Shown one piece after another: positions 22,431 through 31,623 of a DNA stretch of 64,000 bases. Source of the DNA: Demequina sp. NBRC 110054 (GTDB lineage Bacteria > Actinomycetota > Actinomycetes > Actinomycetales > Demequinaceae); contig NZ_BBRK01000005.1 of the NCBI RefSeq assembly GCF_002090115.1, forward strand, positions 248,001-312,000, read 5' to 3'. The position numbers were made by a program, and so were the translations under genes. Position 1 is the stretch's first letter. Every line of letters begins with the position of its first letter. A model generated the notes under the pieces. The model had not been told where the DNA came from. It made no database searches and saw only the letters and a list, made by a program, of their open reading frames with translations.

Positions 22431-23809
22431 GAGACCGCCTCGGGCTCGGCGTCGCGCGCCTCGAGCTCCGCGACGATCGCGGCGTGGCGCCCCTCGTCCA
22501 GGCGGTACCAGAGCAGCGGCACGAGGGCGAGGATGCCGACAATGCCAGGGATGATCGTCATGGTGGAGTGCAGCCCGTCGAGGGTCGCGACGCTCTGGTC
22601 CTGGTTCGCGACGTAGCCGAAGGCCGCGAGCAGGGCGAGCGCGAACGACGCGCCCACGCCCGACGACACCTTGGTCTTGAAGATGTTGCTCGAGAACACG
22701 AGGCCCTCGGTGCGTCGGCCAGTCCTCCACTGCCCATACTCGACGGTGTCGGTGAGCATCGACACGAGCGAGATGTTGGTGATGCCGTAGCCGAGACCCG
22801 TGATCGCGATCCAGCCGATGATCGGAGTGAGCGAGCCGTAGCCGTTCAGCCACGCGCCGACCGAGGACGCCGACGTGATCGCGATCCCGACGAACACCGC
22901 GTTGCGCTTGCCCCAACGGCCGGCGAGCACGGGGCTCAGCAGCGAGCCCGCGAGCGTCGTCACGGCGAACACGCCGACGAGCATGGGGACCATGTCCGCG
23001 GCGTCGTAGTTGTACGTGAGGTAGTAGACCGGGATGATGTTGCGCATCGTGAAGGCCACCTCGGTGAGGAACATCGCTCCGAGCAGCAGCAGCAGCGGCT
23101 TGTTCTGGACGAACAGACGCCCCATCTCCGGGAGGCTGTAGCGGTGTGACGCGGGCGCCTCGGCCCGCTCCTTGACCTTCGCGAACGTGACCCAGGTGAG
23201 CGCCATGGCCGTCACCGCGTACAGCACCGCGACGATCTGCCAGCCCTGCCGCTCGCCACTGAAGGAGAACAGCGCGACGAGCGGCAGCGTGATGATGTTG
23301 ACCCCGATGTAGCCGACGTTCGCAAGAGTGCGCGGCACCATGACGAGCGACGTGCGGTCGCGCGCGTCGGACGTGAGCGCGGCCGACATCGACCAGTACG
23401 GCACGTCCATCACGGTGAACGACAGGCCCCACAGGAGGTAGCTCACGTACGCGAGGACCAGCGTCGCCGTGGTGTTCAGGGACGGGATCGAGAACGCGAG
23501 GATGGTGAGCACCGCGAGCACCGGAGGCGTGAACAGCAGGTAGGGCCGGAAGCGACCCCAGCGGGTGTGCGTGCGGTCGACGATCATGCCCATCACGGGG
23601 TCCGCGGTCGCGTCGACGATGCGCACCACGAAGAACAGGACCGACGCGGAAGCGGCCGCGATCCCGACCACCTCCGTGTAGTACACGGCCAGGTACGTGG
23701 CGACGAACCCGTACACGATGTTGTTGCCCAGGCTCCCCCACCCGTAGGCCAGCTTGGTCCTCCAGCCGATCATCGTCGCACTCCCTCTCTGGCGCTTCGT
23801 CGCGCTCAT
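22427..23809 (-). CDS. GPH-family sugar:cation symporter (MFS, MelB-like)
   Basis: A 460-residue membrane transporter with about 12 spans. N-terminal motifs KLAYGWGSLGNNIVYGF and VVRIVDATADPVMGMIVDRTHTRWGRFRPY are hallmarks of glycoside-pentoside-hexuronide symporters such as MelB. As first gene of the operon with beta- and alpha-galactosidase, it likely imports the galactosides they cleave. The frame has several upstream Met options; the one with GSATMIGWRT is close to the family start. Confidence 0.9.
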   Translation of the reverse strand: MSATKRQRGSATMIGWRTKLAYGWGSLGNNIVYGFVATYLAVYYTEVVGIAAASASVLFFVVRIVDATADPVMGMIVDRTHTRWGRFRPYLLFTPPVLAVLTILAFSIPSLNTTATLVLAYVSYLLWGLSFTVMDVPYWSMSAALTSDARDRTSLVMVPRTLANVGYIGVNIITLPLVALFSFSGERQGWQIVAVLYAVTAMALTWVTFAKVKERAEAPASHRYSLPEMGRLFVQNKPLLLLLGAMFLTEVAFTMRNIIPVYYLTYNYDAADMVPMLVGVFAVTTLAGSLLSPVLAGRWGKRNAVFVGIAITSASSVGAWLNGYGSLTPIIGWIAITGLGYGITNISLVSMLTDTVEYGQWRTGRRTEGLVFSSNIFKTKVSSGVGASFALALLAAFGYVANQDQSVATLDGLHSTMTIIPGIVGILALVPLLWYRLDEGRHAAIVAELEARDAEPEAVS

Positions 23810-24132
23810 GTGGCGACCACGGTGTCACCTCGTGACGAAAATAGCACACGTGTGACATTTTCTGGACAAGGCGGCGGAGCTGGGTCGACCGGAGGGTCCG
23901 CGCTTCGCGTCCGAGGGCCCTTGCGCGGCGCCGCCCCCTGCCGCACCGCCGCCCGTGCGAGCACGTCGGAGAGCCTCGCGCAGGCGCACTCGTCTCGCCG
24001 CGCGGGGCCCGGCGCGTTCTGACACGATGGAAGTGGCGGCACGGAGCGACAGTCTCGTGGAACATCGGGCCGGTCGCGTTCGTTGCTGCTGTGAGCAGGC
24101 ATCATCCCCGTCTGCTGGAGAGGGAGGCTGAC
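23810..24132. promoter_or_regulatory. Divergent intergenic region, galactoside operon / rbpA
   Basis: 323 bp with no gene. The operon side has a 10-bp palindrome CACACGTGTG (23845-23854) and a nearby ggtgtcacctcgtgacg imperfect repeat (23821-23837), both within about 50 bp of the symporter start and so candidate TetR operators. The middle is very G+C-rich with nothing recognisable. The rbpA side ends in the ribosome binding site ggagaggga. Confidence 0.5.
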
Positions 24133-24468
24133 ATGGCCGATCGTGCACTACGAGGAATGCGACTGGGCACCCAGTCGCTCGAGTCCATCGAGAACGCCGA
24201 GCTCGCGGCACGCCGCGAGGTTCACTACGACTGCCCCAACGGGCACGTCCTCACGTTCCCCTTCTCCGTGGAGGCCGACGTGCCGCTGTCCTGGGAGTGC
24301 CACTGCGGCTCCCTCGCGCTCCTGCGCGACGGCGACCAGCCCGAGGCCAAGGAGGAGAAGACGGCACGCACCCACTGGGACATGCTCCTGGAGCGCCGCA
24401 CGATCCCCGAGCTCGAGGTGCTCCTCGAGGAGCGGCTGGAGTACCTGCGCAGCATGCGCGCCAGCTGA
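24133..24468 (+). CDS. rbpA: RNA polymerase-binding protein RbpA
   Basis: A 111-residue actinobacterial RNA polymerase-binding factor that stabilises sigma-A holoenzyme and open complexes. Typical features: N-terminal MADRALRGMRLGTQSLES, the core YDCPNGHVLTFPFSVEADVPLSWECHCG with Cys residues that bind zinc in some homologues, and the C-terminal sigma-interaction helix RTHWDMLLERRTIPELEVLL. It is the only plus-strand gene right of dif in this window, against the local strand bias. ATG with gggagg upstream. Confidence 0.95.
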   Translation: MADRALRGMRLGTQSLESIENAELAARREVHYDCPNGHVLTFPFSVEADVPLSWECHCGSLALLRDGDQPEAKEEKTARTHWDMLLERRTIPELEVLLEERLEYLRSMRAS

Positions 24469-24488
24469 GCCGCGACTTCACCGACGTT

Positions 24489-24523
24489 CGAGAGGCGTCC
24501 GCCATCACGGCGGGCGCCTCTCG
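24489..24523. terminator. Bidirectional terminator, rbpA / ppm
   Basis: A 15-bp stem cgagaggcgtccgcc / ggcgggcgcctctcg with a single T-G wobble and an atcac loop, 20 nt after rbpA and 55 nt before the end of the convergent gene. Well placed to stop both transcripts. Confidence 0.8.
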
Positions 24524-24578
24524 TCATGTCGGCGGATACAGGGCCGTACAGCGACGACGCCTCAGCCGGGACGATGCG

Positions 24579-25334
24579 TCAGTCGGCCGATGCTCGGCGC
24601 TCCCGACGCTCGGCGCCGGAGACCTGACGCCACCTGCGCGTGAAGCCCCACGCCGTGGTCTTGAGCAGCGCCTCGCGGATGATCGCGCCGCTCATCTTCG
24701 ACTGCCCCTGAGCCCGCTCGACGAACTCGATCGGCACCTCCACGACGGTGCCGCCAGCCTGAAGCACATGCCAGCACATGTCGATCTGGAAGCAGTAGCC
24801 CTGCGACTCGACCGTGTCGAGGTGGAGCCGTCGCAGGATGTCGGCGCTGTAGGCGCGGAATCCCGCGGTGGCGTCGCGCACGTGGATCCCGAGTGCGAGG
24901 CGCACGTAGGTGTTCGCGCCCGTCGACAGCATCTCGCGCCGCTTCGGCCAGTTCTTGACCGATCCCCCGGGAACCCAGCGCGAGCCGATCACGAGGTCGG
25001 CGTCGGGCGTGCGGGCCAGCAGCCGCGGGAGGTCGGAGGCCTGGTGCGAGCCGTCCGCATCCATCTCGACGAGCACGTCGTAGCCGCGCTCGAGGCCCCA
25101 CGCGAATCCCGCGCGGTACGCGACGCCAAGCCCCTGCTTGCCTGGCCGGTGCAGGACATGCAGCCGGGGATCGACCGCGGCCACCGAGTCGGCCCACTCC
25201 CCCGTCCCGTCGGGAGACGCATCGTCCACGACCAGGATGTCGACGTCCGGCGCGTGCCCGCGCACCCCTTCCACCTGCACGGGCAGCGACTCACGCTCGT
25301 TGTAGGTGGGGATGATGACGAGCGTCCTCACCAT
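24579..25334 (-). CDS. ppm1: Polyprenol-phosphate mannosyltransferase (Ppm/DPM1-like)
   Basis: A 251-residue GT2 glycosyltransferase. The N-terminal [14 protein letters not shown] and [17 protein letters not shown] form the nucleotide-sugar fold, [17 protein letters not shown] holds the metal-binding DXD-type motif, and [20 protein letters not shown] is typical of dolichol/polyprenol-phosphate mannose synthases. It overlaps the 3' end of the apolipoprotein N-acyltransferase gene by 7 nt. In Mycobacterium the two are fused as Ppm1; here they are separate but coupled. The product supplies mannose for lipoglycans or protein mannosylation. Confidence 0.9.
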   Translation of the reverse strand: MVRTLVIIPTYNERESLPVQVEGVRGHAPDVDILVVDDASPDGTGEWADSVAAVDPRLHVLHRPGKQGLGVAYRAGFAWGLERGYDVLVEMDADGSHQASDLPRLLARTPDADLVIGSRWVPGGSVKNWPKRREMLSTGANTYVRLALGIHVRDATAGFRAYSADILRRLHLDTVESQGYCFQIDMCWHVLQAGGTVVEVPIEFVERAQGQSKMSGAIIREALLKTTAWGFTRRWRQVSGAERRERRASAD

Positions 25335-26869
25335 TCGTAGCGCTCCTTCAGCCTGCGAGACACCGCGCTCACCGTGAGGCCAGCGGCGCCCAGGAAGATC
25401 GCCCACGCGATCCAGCCGCCGAAGCGCACGGCGGGCGTGATCTCGGAGCGCAGGCCCACGGACGCGAGCATGTTCGCCGCGGTGAAGAGCTCGGTCTCCT
25501 GGAGGACCCTGCCGTCCGGCGCGATGATCGCGGACACGCCGACCGTGGAGTCCTGGATCGTGTAGCGGCCGGTCTCGATCGCCTTGATCCGCGACATCTG
25601 CAGCTGCTGGGTGCTCTCCGCAGTGTCGCCGAAGGTCGCGTTGTTGGTCTGGACCACGAGCAGCTCGCCGCCCTCGGCGATCGCCTCGCGCACCACATCG
25701 TCGACCGCGACCTCGAAGCAGATCACGGTGCCGAGTGTGAGCACGCGCTCGAGCGAGGGGATCGCGACCTGCATGATCGCGGGGTCCTCGCCGGCGAGCA
25801 TGTCGACGGACACCCGGTCCACGTCCTCGGAGAACAGGCGCGCGAAGGACCGCATCGGGATGTACTCCGCGAACGGCACGGGCCGCTGCTTGACGTACAT
25901 GTCGAGCACCGTGCCGCTCTGGGACCACAGCAGCGACGTGTTGTAGCGGCCCTCGTCGGAGGTCGTGTAGTCGACGGTGCCCAGCAGCAGCGGAGCGCCG
26001 GCCGCCTGCGCGACGGAGGTCACGACCTCGGCCGACTCGTCGTCGGTGCGCGGGTCGATGTCCGCGGCGTTCTCGGGCCAGATCACGAGGTCGATGTCGA
26101 AGCCGTCCGCGTCCGCCACCTCGATCGCGACCATCGACTCGTCGCCATGGTTGTTCAGCACCTCGCGCGCCTGCGAGAACGAGTCCAGTCCCTCGTTGGG
26201 GACGTTTCCCTGGATCACCGCGACGTTGAGCTCTCCGTCGGTGTCCCGCGTGTCCAGCGGCACGAGGCCTCCGACGAGCACCACCGCGATGCCGAGGATC
26301 GGCGCGGTCGCGGCCTGGATCGGCCTGCGTCCCACGCCGCGCTCGACCGCGAGCCCGAGGTAGGCGCCCGCCAGGGCGACCGCGAAGCCGATCAGCGGCA
26401 CCCCGCCGACCCACGCGAGGCGTGCGATCGGCGCGTCGGCCATCGCGAAGGCGACGCGCCCCCACGGGAAGCCGTCCCAGGGCACCCAGGCCCGCAGCTG
26501 CTCGAACCCCGCCCACAGCAGGGCGAACGCGAACGGTCCGGCGAACAGGCCCTTGCCGAGCATCCCGCTGCGTCGCACATGCGCCCACGCGGCGCCGAGC
26601 AGGCCCCACGCGAGGCCCTCGGCGATCGACAGCGCGGCCCACGGGACGACGCCCGTCGCGATGTAGGCCCACCACACGTGCGGCGCGAAGAACGCGACGC
26701 CGTACAGCCAGCCGAGTCCGAGACCGCCCCACGCGCCCGTGTCACGAAGCGCCCACCACAGGCCGCCGATCGACACGAAGGCGAGCGGCCACCAGCCCAG
26801 ATCGGGGAACGCGGCGGCCATGGCCAGCCCGGACGCAACAGAGACGAGGATGTTCCATTGCGCTCTCAC
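25328..26869 (-). CDS. lnt: Apolipoprotein N-acyltransferase
   Basis: A 513-residue membrane enzyme that adds the third acyl chain to lipoproteins. About six N-terminal spans are followed by a carbon-nitrogen hydrolase domain with the full catalytic triad: Glu266 (VIWPENAAD), Lys327 ([17 protein letters not shown]) and Cys384 ([12 protein letters not shown]). A last span precedes the C-terminus. The start is a GTG. It lies between helY and ppm and is translationally coupled to the latter, like the fused mycobacterial enzyme. Confidence 0.92.
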   Translation of the reverse strand: MRAQWNILVSVASGLAMAAAFPDLGWWPLAFVSIGGLWWALRDTGAWGGLGLGWLYGVAFFAPHVWWAYIATGVVPWAALSIAEGLAWGLLGAAWAHVRRSGMLGKGLFAGPFAFALLWAGFEQLRAWVPWDGFPWGRVAFAMADAPIARLAWVGGVPLIGFAVALAGAYLGLAVERGVGRRPIQAATAPILGIAVVLVGGLVPLDTRDTDGELNVAVIQGNVPNEGLDSFSQAREVLNNHGDESMVAIEVADADGFDIDLVIWPENAADIDPRTDDESAEVVTSVAQAAGAPLLLGTVDYTTSDEGRYNTSLLWSQSGTVLDMYVKQRPVPFAEYIPMRSFARLFSEDVDRVSVDMLAGEDPAIMQVAIPSLERVLTLGTVICFEVAVDDVVREAIAEGGELLVVQTNNATFGDTAESTQQLQMSRIKAIETGRYTIQDSTVGVSAIIAPDGRVLQETELFTAANMLASVGLRSEITPAVRFGGWIAWAIFLGAAGLTVSAVSRRLKERYEW

Positions 26870-26892
26870 GCAGACAGCCTATGCGCGCGCGG

Positions 26893-29625
26893 TCAGTACG
26901 CGACCACGCCTCGCCGCATGGCCGTGATGGCGGTCCGCGCACGGTTCCGCAGCGTCTCCGTGGGCGCGACGTCGGCGATCTGGTCGAGCGCGTCGATCAC
27001 CTGCTTGCACCAGCGCACCATGTCGCCAGGGGCGATGTCCGAGCCCGCGAGCACCGTGTCGAGGCTCTTGCCCTGCGTCCAGCCGTGGATAGGCCCGACG
27101 ATTCCCCACGCGGGCGCGGGCAGCTCGCCGAGGCGATGCGACTCCTGGAGATCGGACACGCGCGACCACACCCGCACCGTCTCCTGAAGCGCGCGTCCGA
27201 GCGTGCCGTGCTGCCCTCCGGGGATGCGCGGCGTCCTGAGCTCGTCCTCGCGGCGCGCGTTGTAGATCAGCGTCGACACCGCCGCGGCGAGCGCGGGGGC
27301 CTGCAGCTCGTTCCATGCGCCCGTGCGCAGGCACTCCGCGATGACCAGGTCGTTCTCGGAGTACAGGCGGCGCATCATCTCGCCCTCGCTGGAGACCTCC
27401 CACTGCGCGGACTCGCGCACGAGGTAGCCGAGCTCCGCGAGCACGTCGCAGCGGCGGTCGAACACTCGCGCGATCGAGCCTGTCGCCCGCTGGATCTCCC
27501 CGACCACGCGGTCCTTGTCCCGCATCGTCCTGAAGTAGCGCTCGGCCCACCGCGCGTGGTCCTCGCGCTCGGGGCACGCGTGGCACGGGTGGCCCTGCAT
27601 CCGCTGGCGCAGCCGCGTGATCTCGGCGTCCGGAGTGTGCGGGGCCGCAGACTGTCCCTTGCGGCTCGGGGCCTCGAAGGTGCCCTTGGCCTGCTCGATG
27701 ACCTGCCCGAGCTCGCGGCGCTGACGCGCATTGAGGTGGTCGAAGCGACGCGGCACCTTGATCGCACCGACGACGTCCAGGCCGTGGTGCAGCTCGTTCA
27801 CCGCGAGGCGGTACTGGCGGCCCGCGTCGGTCACGACGACGGGTCGGGGCTGGTCGACGCGATCGTCCGGCACGACGACGACCGCGACACCCGCGCGCCG
27901 TCCCCCGCCGATCCGGATCGCGTCGCCGCGCTTGAGGCCCGCGAGCGTCTCCGCGGTCGCCTCGCGCTTCTTGCGGCTCGCGACCTTGCTCTGTCCCTTC
28001 TGGAGGCGGTTCAGGTCGTGGCGCAGCTTGGCGTACTCCATGAAGTCGCCCCGGTCGCACTCGACGGCCTCGCCGTAGCCCTCGAGGGTCCGCTCGAGCT
28101 CCTGCGCGCGCCGCGCCTTGCCCACGACCGACTGGTCGGCCTGGAACTGCGCGAACGACATCTCGAGCACCTCGCGCGCTCGCTCCGCTCCGACGGTGTG
28201 CACCAGGTTGACGGCCATGTTGTACGACGGCTGGAACGAGCTCATGAGCGGATACGTGCGCCTCGACGCGAGGGAGCCGAGCTGACGCACGTCGAGACCG
28301 GGATGCTCGACGACCACCGCGTGACCCTCGACGTCGATGCCGCGCCGGCCCGCGCGGCCCGTGAGCTGCGTGTACTCGCCCGCGGTCAGGTCCTTGTGGC
28401 CCTGGCCGTCCCACTTGACGAGCTTCTCGAGCACGACCGAGCGCGCGGGCATGTTGATGCCGAGCGCGAGCGTCTCGGTCGCGTAGACGACCTTGATGAG
28501 CCCCCGACGGAACAGCTCCTCGACGATCTCCTTGAACAGCGGGATCATCCCCGCGTGGTGCGCGGCGATGCCCGCCTCGAGGTGGTCGCGCCAGTGCAGG
28601 AAGCCGAGCGCGCCAAGATCCTCGGACGGCACTCCCCCGACGCGCTCCTCGATCACCGCGGCGATCTCGTCGCGCTCCTCATCCGTCGTGAGCGTCAGGC
28701 CCGAGGCGCGGACCTGGTCCACGGCGTCCTCGCATCCCGCGCGCGAGAAGACGAACACGATCGCGGGCAGCAGACCCTGCCTGTCGAGCTGATCGACGAC
28801 GGCGAAGCGCGGCGGGCTGCGACGGGCCCTCCCCCGGCGCCCGCCGACCACATGCTTGCCTCGCGGCCCCTCGGCGTGCGCGTGACGGCGCAGGATCGCC
28901 TCGACCTCGGGGTTGATGCGGGGGTTCGGCCCGGGCTCCTGGGCGTTGACTCCCGGGGCGTAGAGATCGAACATCCCCTCGCGGATGAGGACGTGCGGCC
29001 ACAGCGGAACGGGACGATGCTCGCTCACCACGATCTTGGTGTCGCCCCTGACCTCGGACAGCCACGCGCCGAACTCCTCGGCGTTCGAGACTGTGGCGGA
29101 CAGCGCGATGACGGACGTCATCTGGTCGAGGTGGATGATCACCTCCTCCCACACCGAGCCGCGGAACCGGTCCGCGAGGTAGTGGACCTCGTCGAGGACG
29201 ACGACGCCGAGCCGGTCGAGGGTCGAGGACCCCGCGTAGATCATGTTGCGGACCACCTCGGTGGTCATCACGACGATGTCCGCCTCGGGGTTGACCGAGG
29301 TGTCACCAGTCAGCAGGCCGACCGCCGAGTCGCCGTAGACCGCGCGAAGGTCCTGGTACTTCTGGTTCGACAGGGCCTTGATCGGCGTCGTGTAGAACGC
29401 CTTGAGGCCGTTGTCGTACGCGTGCCGGATCGCGTACTCGCCCACGAGCGTCTTGCCCGCGCCGGTGGGTGCCGCGACCAGCACGGACCGCCCCTCGGCG
29501 ACGGCCTCGCATGCCTCGCGCTGGAACGGGTCGAGGGGGAAGGACAGGGACTCCTCGAACTCGACGAGGTCGCGGTGGCGGTTCCTGCGTCGGGAGGCGG
29601 CATAGCGTTCCGCCGGTGTCGTCAT
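26893..29625 (-). CDS. helY: Ski2-like DEAD/DEVH-box helicase HelY
   Basis: A 910-residue superfamily 2 helicase. Walker A AAPTGAGKT at residues 51-59, motif Ia TTPIKALSNQKYQD, DEVH at 145-148, SALSATVSN-type motif III, and motif VI in QLTGRAGRRGIDVEG. A C-terminal DSHCT domain follows (REDELRTPR ... ALQETVRVWSRV). Related to yeast Mtr4/Ski2 RNA helicases; the bacterial role is RNA processing but poorly defined. Gene order pafB-pafC-tatA-tatC-(kinase)-helY resembles mycobacteria. Confidence 0.93.
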   Translation of the reverse strand: MTTPAERYAASRRRNRHRDLVEFEESLSFPLDPFQREACEAVAEGRSVLVAAPTGAGKTLVGEYAIRHAYDNGLKAFYTTPIKALSNQKYQDLRAVYGDSAVGLLTGDTSVNPEADIVVMTTEVVRNMIYAGSSTLDRLGVVVLDEVHYLADRFRGSVWEEVIIHLDQMTSVIALSATVSNAEEFGAWLSEVRGDTKIVVSEHRPVPLWPHVLIREGMFDLYAPGVNAQEPGPNPRINPEVEAILRRHAHAEGPRGKHVVGGRRGRARRSPPRFAVVDQLDRQGLLPAIVFVFSRAGCEDAVDQVRASGLTLTTDEERDEIAAVIEERVGGVPSEDLGALGFLHWRDHLEAGIAAHHAGMIPLFKEIVEELFRRGLIKVVYATETLALGINMPARSVVLEKLVKWDGQGHKDLTAGEYTQLTGRAGRRGIDVEGHAVVVEHPGLDVRQLGSLASRRTYPLMSSFQPSYNMAVNLVHTVGAERAREVLEMSFAQFQADQSVVGKARRAQELERTLEGYGEAVECDRGDFMEYAKLRHDLNRLQKGQSKVASRKKREATAETLAGLKRGDAIRIGGGRRAGVAVVVVPDDRVDQPRPVVVTDAGRQYRLAVNELHHGLDVVGAIKVPRRFDHLNARQRRELGQVIEQAKGTFEAPSRKGQSAAPHTPDAEITRLRQRMQGHPCHACPEREDHARWAERYFRTMRDKDRVVGEIQRATGSIARVFDRRCDVLAELGYLVRESAQWEVSSEGEMMRRLYSENDLVIAECLRTGAWNELQAPALAAAVSTLIYNARREDELRTPRIPGGQHGTLGRALQETVRVWSRVSDLQESHRLGELPAPAWGIVGPIHGWTQGKSLDTVLAGSDIAPGDMVRWCKQVIDALDQIADVAPTETLRNRARTAITAMRRGVVAY

Positions 29626-29634
29626 GCCTTCAGG

Positions 29635-30570
29635 CTACCGAGGGCGCGCGCCCAGGACCCGCAGTCCGCGCGGGACGACGCGCACCGTGACGGGGCCGCC
29701 ACCGACGAGCTCGCCGTCGGCGAAGGCCGGCGGCAGGGGACGACCGGCGCCGGGATCGTGGGAGATCGTCACCTCGCGCGCCTGGACGATGCGCACCCTG
29801 GGATCGCTGAGGTGCTCGCCCTTGCCGAGCGCCCGGAACAGCGGCAGGATCTCGCGGGGCGTCAGCCCGTCGGCGACGACGAGCTCCAGCTCCCCATCCA
29901 AGAACGACGAGTCGGGCGACAGGGGCAGGCCCCCGCCGAACAGCGGTCCGTTCGCGACCGCGACGAGCGTGCAGGCCTGTGTCCAGGACGAGCCGTCCGC
30001 CTCGATCCGGACCCCGTAGGGCCGGAAGCGCGGGAGCTCCTGGAGGACCGCGAGTCGGTACTTGAGCGGGCCACGCGGCCAGGTCATCACGCGGGCGCGC
30101 GCGGCGACCGCAGCATCGATCCCGGCAGACGCGATCGCGAGCACGTAGCGGGGCGACGAGGGATGCTCGATCGCGGGTCCTGTCACGGCGGAGACGTCGA
30201 TGGCGGGGGCATCGCCCACGCGAAGCGCCTCGTCGATCGCGGCGACGGAGGCATTCACGTCGTGGGCGGGAAGGCCCCACGCCGCCGCGAGGTCGTTGCC
30301 CGAGCCGACAGCGATGACGCCGAGCGGGAGCGGATGCTCGGAGCATGCCTGCGCACCGAGGTGCACGGTCCCGTCTCCGCCGACGACCACGAGCGCGTCG
30401 AGGCTGTCCCGGTGCCTCAGCGCGTTGTCGAGCGACGCGGCCCAGGACCCCGCGGTGAGGTCGCGCAGGCGGTGCCCGCGCGCGGCGAGCGCCGCGAGGG
30501 CCTCGGTGCCGGCCCTGGCGCCGCGTCCGGACCCGGAGGTCGGGTTGGTGATGACGCCGAGCGAGCTCAC
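29635..30570 (-). CDS. Diacylglycerol/sphingosine kinase-family lipid kinase
   Basis: A 311-residue DAGK-catalytic-domain protein. Motifs: VITNPTSGSGRG at the N-terminus, the nucleotide loop VVGGDGTVHLGAQA near residue 65, PLGVIAVGSGNDLAAAWG near 85, and IASAGIDAAVAARAR. The C-terminal domain holds FLDGELELVVADGLTPREILPLF. It phosphorylates diacylglycerol or a related lipid. Start GTG in a GTGA overlap with tatC. The gene sits in the tat-helY segment; lipid specificity is open. Confidence 0.88.
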   Translation of the reverse strand: MSSLGVITNPTSGSGRGARAGTEALAALAARGHRLRDLTAGSWAASLDNALRHRDSLDALVVVGGDGTVHLGAQACSEHPLPLGVIAVGSGNDLAAAWGLPAHDVNASVAAIDEALRVGDAPAIDVSAVTGPAIEHPSSPRYVLAIASAGIDAAVAARARVMTWPRGPLKYRLAVLQELPRFRPYGVRIEADGSSWTQACTLVAVANGPLFGGGLPLSPDSSFLDGELELVVADGLTPREILPLFRALGKGEHLSDPRVRIVQAREVTISHDPGAGRPLPPAFADGELVGGGPVTVRVVPRGLRVLGARPR

Positions 30571-31373
30571 AGGCCCGCCTCCGACTCCTCGTCCGCCTCG
30601 GAGGCCTTCTTGCGTGCGCGCTGGCGCTCGCGCAGGTAGCCCACGCCGATCGCGACGAAGTACAGCACGGTCATGGGCGCCGCGAGCATGAGCATCGTGA
30701 TCGCGTCCGGCGTCGGCGTCAGCATCGCCGCGGCGAGCGCGATGATGAGGATCGCCCAGCGCCAGCCGCGTGCCCACACGCGCGCGGGCACGACGCGCGC
30801 CCACGTGAGGGCGACCATGAGCACGGGGAACACGAACGCGAGCCCGAACGCGAGCAGGAGCCGCATCGCGAAGGTCAGGTACATCTGCGCGTCGAGGACG
30901 TTGGCCGCCCCCTCGGGGGTGAATCCCACGAGGATCGTGACGGCCTGGGGCAGCACGAACCATGCGACAGAGATGCCGACGAAGAACAGGGGCACCGCCG
31001 CGGCCATGAAGCCGATCGTGTAGCGCCGCTCGACCTGGCGCATGCCGGGCGCGACGAAGGCCCACAGCTGATAGAGCCACCAGGGCGAGGAGATGATGAT
31101 GCCCAGGATCACCGCGACCTTGAGCTGCATGTCCAATGCGGACGCGAGGCCGCCGAAGTTGACGGTCACGAGCGCGTCGTCGCGCGCCGCCAGCTCGAGA
31201 ACGGGCGCCTGAACCGCCTCGTAGACCGGGGTGTAGAGGAACCAGCCCGCGACGGCGCCGACGATGATGCCGATGGCCGCGCGAGTGATGCGCTTGCGCA
31301 GCTCGACCAGGTGGTCGCGCAGCGCCATGCGCGCATCGGGGTTCGCCTTGCGGGCGGCCCTCCTACTCGCCAC
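30567..31373 (-). CDS. tatC: Twin-arginine translocase subunit TatC
   Basis: A 268-residue polytopic protein with six spans. Conserved features: the N-terminal cytoplasmic DHLVELRKRITRAAI that binds the Tat signal, the loop WLYQLWAFVAPGMRQVERRY, and FVFPVLMVALTWARVV. GTG start inside the 3' end of tatA (11-nt overlap). A charged tail, LRERQRARKKASEADEESE, ends the protein. With TatA upstream it forms the export pore for folded proteins. Confidence 0.95.
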   Translation of the reverse strand: MASRRAARKANPDARMALRDHLVELRKRITRAAIGIIVGAVAGWFLYTPVYEAVQAPVLELAARDDALVTVNFGGLASALDMQLKVAVILGIIISSPWWLYQLWAFVAPGMRQVERRYTIGFMAAAVPLFFVGISVAWFVLPQAVTILVGFTPEGAANVLDAQMYLTFAMRLLLAFGLAFVFPVLMVALTWARVVPARVWARGWRWAILIIALAAAMLTPTPDAITMLMLAAPMTVLYFVAIGVGYLRERQRARKKASEADEESEAGL

Positions 31374-31575
31374 GCTTGTCGCCGTCGGCGGCGTCGGTTC
31401 CCTTGCTCGTGGAGTCCGTGGCAGAGTCGTCCGAGGTCAGCGACCTGGTCTCGTCCTTGAGGATGCGCATCGACTTGCCGAGCGAGCGAGCGAACTCAGG
31501 AAGCTTGGGCGCCCCGAAGAGAATGAGCACGATCAATCCGATGATGATCCACTCTCTGGCTCCGAAACTGCCCAT
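31363..31575 (-). CDS. tatA: Sec-independent translocase protein TatA
   Basis: A 70-residue TatA/E-type protein: short N-terminal span (EWIIIGLIVLILFGAPKLPE) with the conserved FG hinge, then the amphipathic helix FARSLGKSMRILKDE, then an acidic disordered tail. It precedes and overlaps tatC. The N-terminus MGSFGAREW is a typical start with ggagagatc before the ATG. Confidence 0.94.
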   Translation of the reverse strand: MGSFGAREWIIIGLIVLILFGAPKLPEFARSLGKSMRILKDETRSLTSDDSATDSTSKGTDAADGDKRGE

Positions 31576-31623
31576 GATCTCTCCTTCGCTCGTTGCCCGC
31601 TCAGTGTACCGGCGCGTCAGACC

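Noticed and set aside
22431..24065. Upstream extension of the beta-galactosidase frame through the symporter gene
   Set aside because: The region encodes the symporter in another frame; LacZ starts at the ATG overlapping the symporter stop.
26422..30639. 1405-codon plus-strand frame across lnt, helY and the lipid kinase
   Set aside because: Antisense shadow of three clear genes, composition-driven and without recognisable domains.
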